NCBI GenBank assembly: GCA_028277865.1
Contig: JANQFM010000513.1
Coordinates: forward strand, 1-9,041
Length of the DNA: 9,041 bases
Source: Acidobacteriota bacterium
GTDB lineage: Bacteria > Acidobacteriota > UBA6911 > RPQK01 > DATIPO01
Direction: 5' to 3'
Shown here: positions 1-6,600 of the stretch, in pieces
Position numbering within the stretch: position 1 is the stretch's first letter
Layout of the letters: each line of letters begins with the position of its first letter
Program-made: the position numbers and the translations under genes
Notes under the pieces: generated by a model
Told to the model about the DNA's origin: nothing
What the model saw: only the letters and a program-made list of their open reading frames with translations
The model's database searches: none

Positions 1-690
1 TCGGGAGCTTCCTTGTCGTGTCTTCCTGAAGGGCGGGTCTGCTCACAAAACGGAAACGGCCCCACCGAAGGGACCACCTTTACGACCTGGCATCGGGTGC
101 GGGAGGTGGCGCCTGATGCGCCCACGGTACCCATCGGGCGGGCCATCGCCAACAGCCGCGTGCATGTGCTGGACCGTCGTGGCTACCTGGCGCCGCTGGG
201 GGCCGTCGGCGAGCTGTGGATCGGCGGCCTGGGGCTGGCGCGCTGCTACTTGGGCCGCCCCGCCCTGACCGCGGAGCGCTTCAGGCCCAACCCCTTCGGC
301 CCGCCGGGCGCGCGCCTTTACTGCAGCGGAGACCTGGTGCGCCTGTCGGCCGACGGCAGACTGCGCTTCGTGGGTAGGGTCGACGACCAGGTCAAGGTGC
401 GGGGGTTCCGGGTGGAGCCGGGCGAGATCAAGGAAGTCCTCTGCCAGCACCCCGACGTCGGCGAGGCAGCAGTTGTTGCCCTGCCCGATCCGTCCGGCAC
501 CAAACGCCTGGCGGCCTACTTCGTGGCGACCGGGCCGCAGCCTGAAGACCTGCGCTCCTTTCTGCGCCACAGGCTGCCCAGCTATATGGTGCCTTCGTTC
601 CTCGTGCCCCTGCAGAGGCTTCCCCTGACCCCCAACGGCAAGCTGGACCAGAAAGCCTTGCCCATTCCTGATCAAGGCGCCGAAGAGGGC
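1..690 (+). other. Adenylation domain A1, C-terminal part only
   Basis: Only core motifs A5 to A10 are present. A5 reads NGNGPTE at 49-69 (usual NxYGPTE). A6 is GELWIGG from 208, A7 is YCSGDLVR from 319, and A8 (GRVDDQVKVRGFRVEP) spans 373-432. A9 is LPSYMVP at 574-594, and A10 is NGKLDQKAL from 634, whose Lys (640-642, residue 214) is the invariant adenylate-binding lysine. The domain activates an amino acid with ATP and loads it on PCP1. Only the last specificity positions are visible: by alignment to GrsA, 322 is Gly, 330 is Thr and 331 is Phe. The combination GTF is shared by Val/Ile-type codes such as DAFWIGGTFK, so Val or a similar aliphatic residue is a weak guess. The first 16 codons do not look like an A domain and may be a sequence-edge error. 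Confidence 0.88.
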
Positions 691-3600
691 GGCCAATACC
701 TGATGCCGCGAAATCCCACTGAGGCAAGGCTGGCCCGGATCTGGTCCGAGGTGTTGGGGCTGGAGCGGATCGGAGCTGAGGACAACTTCTTCGAGCTGGG
801 CGGCCACTCGTTGCTGGCCACCCGAATGGCCGCGGAGGTCCGCCAAGCCTTTCAGCGGGACCTGCCTTTGCGAGTGGTTTTCGAGGCGCCCACTTTGGCC
901 GGGCTGGCCAAACGAATCGAAAGCGATCCCGGCAAGCAGCCTCCCCCGCCCATCGTACCGGCTGGCAGGGAGGGCGACCTGCCCCTTTCTTTTGCCCAGC
1001 AGCGCATGTGGCTGCTTTACAAGATCGCGCCCTCGAATCCTTTCTACAACATGCCGGTCGCCTGGAGGCTGGACGGAAACCTCGACCTGGCGGTGCTTCA
1101 GCTTTGCCTGGACGAGATCGTTCGGCGCCACGAACCCTTGCGCACGCGCTTCCCGGAGCGGGGCGGAAAACCGCGCCAGGAGATCCTGCACGGCCAAGGC
1201 CTTGCGCTGGCAACGGTCGATTTGACCGGACTGGGCGAGGACGCAGGGCAGGCGGAGGCCGACAACCTGCAAGCACTGCAAGCCCGTCTCCCCTTCGACC
1301 TGGCCCGCGGGCCCATCATCCGCGCCATCCTCGTCCGCACGGGCGGGCAAGCAATTGCAACCGAAACCTCCGGCCCTCGTCTCCCAGCATCCAATCTCCT
1401 TCTGATCACCATGCACCACATCGTCTCGGACGGCTGGTCGTTGGGGCTGCTTTTGAATGAGCTGGCAGCCCTTTACGAGGCGCTGGCGGCCGACGAACCC
1501 TCTCCCTTGCCCGGACTGCCCATCCAGTATGCCGACTTTGCCGTCTGGCAGCGCAGCTGGCTGCGGGGGGAGAAACTCGAAGAGCAGCTGTCCTACTGGA
1601 GGAGGCAGCTGCAAGGGGCATCCACTTTGGACTTGTGCCCCGATCGTCCCCGGCCGGCAGTGCAGCGCTTCCGAGGCGGCAGGGTGGCCTTCCGCTATTC
1701 CCGAGAGCTTCTCGAGGCGCTTCAAGCCCTCAGCCTGCGCAGCGGGGCGACTTTGTTCATGACCATGCTGGCGGCCTTCCAAGCGCTGCTTCACCGTTAC
1801 AGCGGGCAGACGGATATCGTGATCGGCGCCCCCATCGCCAACCGAAACCATCCCGGAATCAAGAGGCTGATCGGCTTTTTCGTCAACAGCCTGGCCATGC
1901 GGGGCGACTTGTCGGGCGATCCCACCTTCAGGCGGTACTTGGACCAAGTGATCGAGACGGCCCTCGAAGCCTACGCCCATCAGGACCTTCCCTTCGAAAA
2001 GCTGGTGGAGCAGCTGCGGCCGGAGCGGGATCTGAGCCGCAATCCTCTGTTCCAGGTGGTTTTTCAGCTCCAAAATGCCTTCATGAAGCCCAGCCGGACG
2101 TCCGGCTTGAAGGTGCGGCCAGTGGGTGGCAAGGCGCACACCACGCGTTTCGACCTGGAAGTTCATCTTTGGGAGCGCCAAGAGGGGCTGAGCGGCTTCC
2201 TGTCCTACGACCTGGATCTTTTCGACCGGACCCGGATGGTGCGGCTGCTGCATCACTTTCAAGCCTTGCTGAGGGGCATAGCGGCCGACCCGCAGCGGCG
2301 CCTTTCCGAACTGCCCCTGCTGGAGGACCGTGAGCGGCAGCAAGTGCTGGTGGAGTGGAACTCGGTTCCCGCAGCCGAGCCGGCCGTACGCTTCCAGGAC
2401 TTGTTCGAGTCCCAGGCGCTGGAGCGTGCCGATGCAATTGCGGCTCACTCGGGCGAGCAATGCCTGAGCTACGCCGGACTGAACCGCCGTGCCAACCAAT
2501 TGGCCCATTATTTGAACCGGCTGGGAATCGGCCCCGAAGCGTTGGTGGGCTTGGCCCTGGAACGTTCGCTGCAAATGCTGATCGGCATGCTGGGGGTGTT
2601 CAAGGCGGGTGCCGCCTACCTGCCCTTGGACCCCGGATATCCTGCCGAAAGGTTGAGTTTTATGCTGCGGGATTCGGGCGCCGCCCTGGTGCTGACTCGG
2701 CAGGGGCTGCAGGGGGATCTGCCGATTGCAGAAAGGGCCGGCCTGAATCTGGACAGCCAGTGGCGGAGTATTTCCCGCCTGCCGACCGGCAACCCGCCGG
2801 GTGCTGTCAGCCTCGCCAGCGCGGCCTACCTGATCTACACCTCGGGCAGCACGGGGCAGCCCAAGGGCGTGCTGGTTTCGCAGCGGGGCATCGGCAACCT
2901 GGCCCAAGCCCAGATCGAAGCCTTCCAGGTGACGGCCCGCAGCCGTGTCTTGCAGTACTCCTCGCCCAGCTTCGACGCCTCCCTTTCCGAGGTGGCCATG
3001 GCCCTGCTGTCGGGGGCGGCCTTGATCTTGGAGGACTCCCAGCGCCTCTTGCCGGGCCCCGACCTGATCGGCCTGCTGCGCCGACAGGCGGTCACTACCG
3101 TGACCTTCCCGCCCTCGGCCCTGGCCGTGCTGCCCCATGAGCCCCTGCCGGCCCTGGCCACCATCACGGTGGCGGGAGAGGCCTGCACGCCGGACTTGGT
3201 GCGGCGCTGGTCGCCGGGCCGCTGCTTTCTGAATGCCTACGGACCCACGGAATCCACCGTTTGCGCCACCATGTCCGCACCCCTACGGGGAGAAGAGTCG
3301 GCCCCCATCGGACGGATATTCCACAACGTGTCTGTCTTTGTGCTGGACCAGGCCGGCAACCCGGTTCCCCTGGGGTCAGCAGGCGAACTGCAGGTGGGCG
3401 GAGTAGGGCTGGCGCGGGGCTACTGGAACAACCCGCGGCAGACCGCCCTCAAATTCGTTCCGCATCCTTGCAGTCCGGCGCCTGGAGAGCGCCTCTACAA
3501 GACCGGCGACCTGGTGCGCTGCCGCCCCGACGGCAACCTCGACTTCCTGGGCCGCATCGACCACCAGGTCAAGGTGCACGGCTACCGCATCGAGCCCGAC

Positions 3601-6600
3601 GAGGTGGCTAGCGTCCTGGCCGGCCACCCGCAGGTGAGCGATGCCGTAGTGACGGCCCGCCAGCAAAGCGGGCAGGACCGCAAGCTGGTGGCCTACTTCG
3701 TACCCCAGGCGTCCGAAGGCGCGGCCTCCCTTGCGGCCCCGATCGAGCTGTGGCCTTCGGTGGCTGAGTACTATGTTTACGACGACCTGCTCTACTACGC
3801 CATGACCAGCGACGAGCGGCGCAACGAGAGCTATCGAACCGCTATCCGGCAGCTGGTCCGCGACAAGGTGGTGGTCGATATCGGCACGGGCAAAGACGCC
3901 GTCCTAGCCCGCTTGTGCGCCCAGGCCGGAGCCCGACGGGTCTATGCCATCGAGTTGCTGGAGTCGGCTTGCCGCCAGGCCCGGGAGTGCCTGCGTTCGC
4001 AGGGGCTCGAGGACGTCATCGAGCTGATTCAGGGCGATTCGACCGAAGTGGAACTGCCCGAGAAGGCCGACGTATGCGTTTCGGAACTGGTCGGGCCCAT
4101 CGGAGGCGCCGAGGGCGTCATTGCCATCCTCAACGATGCGAGGCGGCGTCACCTCAAGCCGCAGGGGCGCATGATCCCTCAGCGCAGCCTGACCAAGATC
4201 GCCGCCGTCAGCCTGCCCGCCGATTTCCTGCAAGATCCCGCCTTCACCTCCATGTCGGCCCACTACGTCGACGAGATCTTCCGCCAGGTGGGCAAGAAGT
4301 TCGCCCTGCGGCTGTGTGTCAAGAACCTGCCCGAATCCCGTCTGCTCTCCGCAGCGGATGTTTTCGAAGACCTGGACTTCGAGGCGCCCGTGCAGTCCGA
4401 ACACCGCCACTCGATCCGATTGGAGATCGAAAAGGAAGGCCGTTGGGACGGCTTGTGGGTCTGGCTGACCCTGCAGACCGTCGAAGGCGAGGTGATTGAC
4501 ACCCACTGTCATCCCCACTGCTGGCTGCCGGTTTACCTGCCCGTCTTCTCGCCCGGCCTCCCCGTTCGGCGGGGAGACGTGATCGAGGCCATGATCGAGC
4601 GAAGCCTGTGCCGCAACGGCTTCAACCTGGATTACCGCGTCCAGGGCCGCTTGGTGCAGGGACAGGGCCGGGCAGTCCCCTTCAGCTGCGAGTCGCTTCA
4701 CTTCGGTCGCGACCTCGACGAATCACCTGCCTTCTATCAGGCGCTCTTCCCCGGCGGAGAGCCGAGAGTCGCACCTCAGCCGAAAAAGGCCGATGAAGGC
4801 GGGGCTGCGGCGCCTGGCTCGGCCGAGTTGCGCCGCTTCCTGGCGGAGAGGCTCCCCGACTACATGCTGCCTTCGGTCTTCGTGCCTTTGGATTCCTTTC
4901 CCCGTTCACCCAGCGGCAAGGTGGACCGAAAGGCTCTGCCCGATCCCGAAGGCGCCCGATTGGAGACGGGGATCGAGTACGTGGCGCCCCGCAACCGGAT
5001 TGAGCAGCAGGTGGCCGCCATTTGGAAGGAGCTGCTGAAGGTTGAAAGGGTGGGGCTGAACGACAACTTCTTCGACCTGGGCGGCCATTCGCTGCTGATG
5101 GTGCAGCTGCTGGAGAAGCTTGAGGAGGAATTCGAGGCCGGCCTGACCATTATCGACTTGTTCAAGAATCCCTCCGTGAGCGCTTTAGCCGGGCAGCTGG
5201 CCGGGACTGTGATCCGCCAGGCGCAGCCGCAGCCCGTTCCTGCCCGAGTGGAGGCCCAGCCCCAGCCGGCGGCGATTCCCTCCACCGACATTGCGGTAAT
5301 CGGAATGTCGGGGCGCTTCCCGGGGGCTGCCGACCTGGAGGAGTTCTGGGTCAACCTGCGGGATGGGGTGGAGGGCATCTCCTTTTTCAGCGACGAGGAA
5401 TTGCTGGCCTCGGGCCTGCCGCGCCGGCTGCTGGACAATCCCGGCTATGTCAAGGCCCGCGGCCTGCTGGAGGGGGTGGAGCTGTTCGACGCCGACTTTT
5501 TCGGCATGACACCCCGCGAAGCGGAAATCACCGATCCCCAGCAGAGGCTTTTCCTGGAAGCCGCCTGGACGGCCCTGGAAAGCGCCGGATACGATCCCCA
5601 GGGCTACGCGGGCCGCATCGGCGTTTACGCCGGCGTCAGCCTGAGCAACTACTGGACGACGAATCTGCGTTCCAATCCCGACTTGCTGCGCACGGTGGGC
5701 GCTGACCGGGTGGCCATGTCCAACGACAAGGACTTCCTGCCCACCCGCATCTCATACAAGCTCGATCTGCGCGGACCCAGCCTGACCGTCCAGACGGCCT
5801 GCTCCACCTCGCTGGTGGCCATCCACCAGGCCTGCCGGAGCCTGCTCGACGATGAATGCGACATGGCCCTGGCCGGGGGCTCTTCGGTCGACGGCAACCG
5901 CAAGGTCGGCTACATGTACCGACCGGGAGGCATCCTGTCGCCTGACGGCCATTGCCGCGCTTTTGACGCCCAAGCCCGGGGGACGGTCCCCGGCGACGGC
6001 GTGGGTGTGGTGGTGCTCAAGCAGCTGGCCCAGGCCGTGGCCGACAAGGATCCGGTACTGGCGGTCATCAAGGGTTCGGCCGTCAATAATGACGGCGCCT
6101 TGAAGGTCGGCTACAGCGCGCCCAGCGTCGAGGGGCAGGCCCAGGTCATCTCCCGCGCCCTGCAGCGGGGCAAGGTTCCGGCCCGCACGCTGGGCCTGAT
6201 CGAGGCCCACGGGACGGCGACCGAGCTGGGGGATCCCATCGAGCTGGCCGCCTTGCAGGAGGCCTTTGCAGAGGACGCACTGCACGCCAGCTGCGCCATC
6301 GGCTCGGTCAAGAGCAACATCGGCCATCTGGATGCGGCGGCCGGCGTGGCGGGATTCATCAAGGCGGTGCTGGCCTTGGTGCACAAGCAGCTGCCTCCCA
6401 GCCTGCACTTCGAGCAGCCCAATCCCCAGTTCGATTTCGGCAAGAGCCCCTTTTACGTCAACAATCGCCTTCGTCCATGGCGCCGCAAGGATGGGGTGCC
6501 GCGCCGGGCCGGGGTCAGCTCCTTCGGGATCGGCGGGACCAATGCCCACGTGGTGCTGGAGGAGGCGCCCCAGGGCGGTCGGCGAGGCGCTTGCCGGCCC

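Noticed and set aside
1..60. Frameshift at the beginning of the window.
   Set aside because: Neither alternative frame gives a better A-domain match in bases 1-48, and one contains a stop. A sequence-edge problem or divergence is more likely than a simple frameshift.
922..957. Epimerisation domain after PCP1.
   Set aside because: The C domain follows PCP1 within about 12 residues and has LCL motifs, so there is no space for an E domain.
43..3138. A 1,031-codon open frame on the minus strand.
   Set aside because: It is the antisense shadow of the NRPS gene. Its product is low-complexity Gln/Gly/Arg-rich with no domain, while the + strand frame carries every expected motif. Strong third-position G/C bias suppresses stops on the opposite strand.
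1635..3140. Other-frame + strand open frames (1635-2333, 2355-3140).
   Set aside because: They overlap the C and A2 domains in the wrong frame and give Pro/Arg/Gly-rich products without motifs.
5209..5283. Gene boundary or docking domain between PCP2 and KS.
   Set aside because: The frame continues without a stop and the stretch is a short Gln/Pro-rich linker with no ribosome binding site or start, so the two modules are in one polypeptide.
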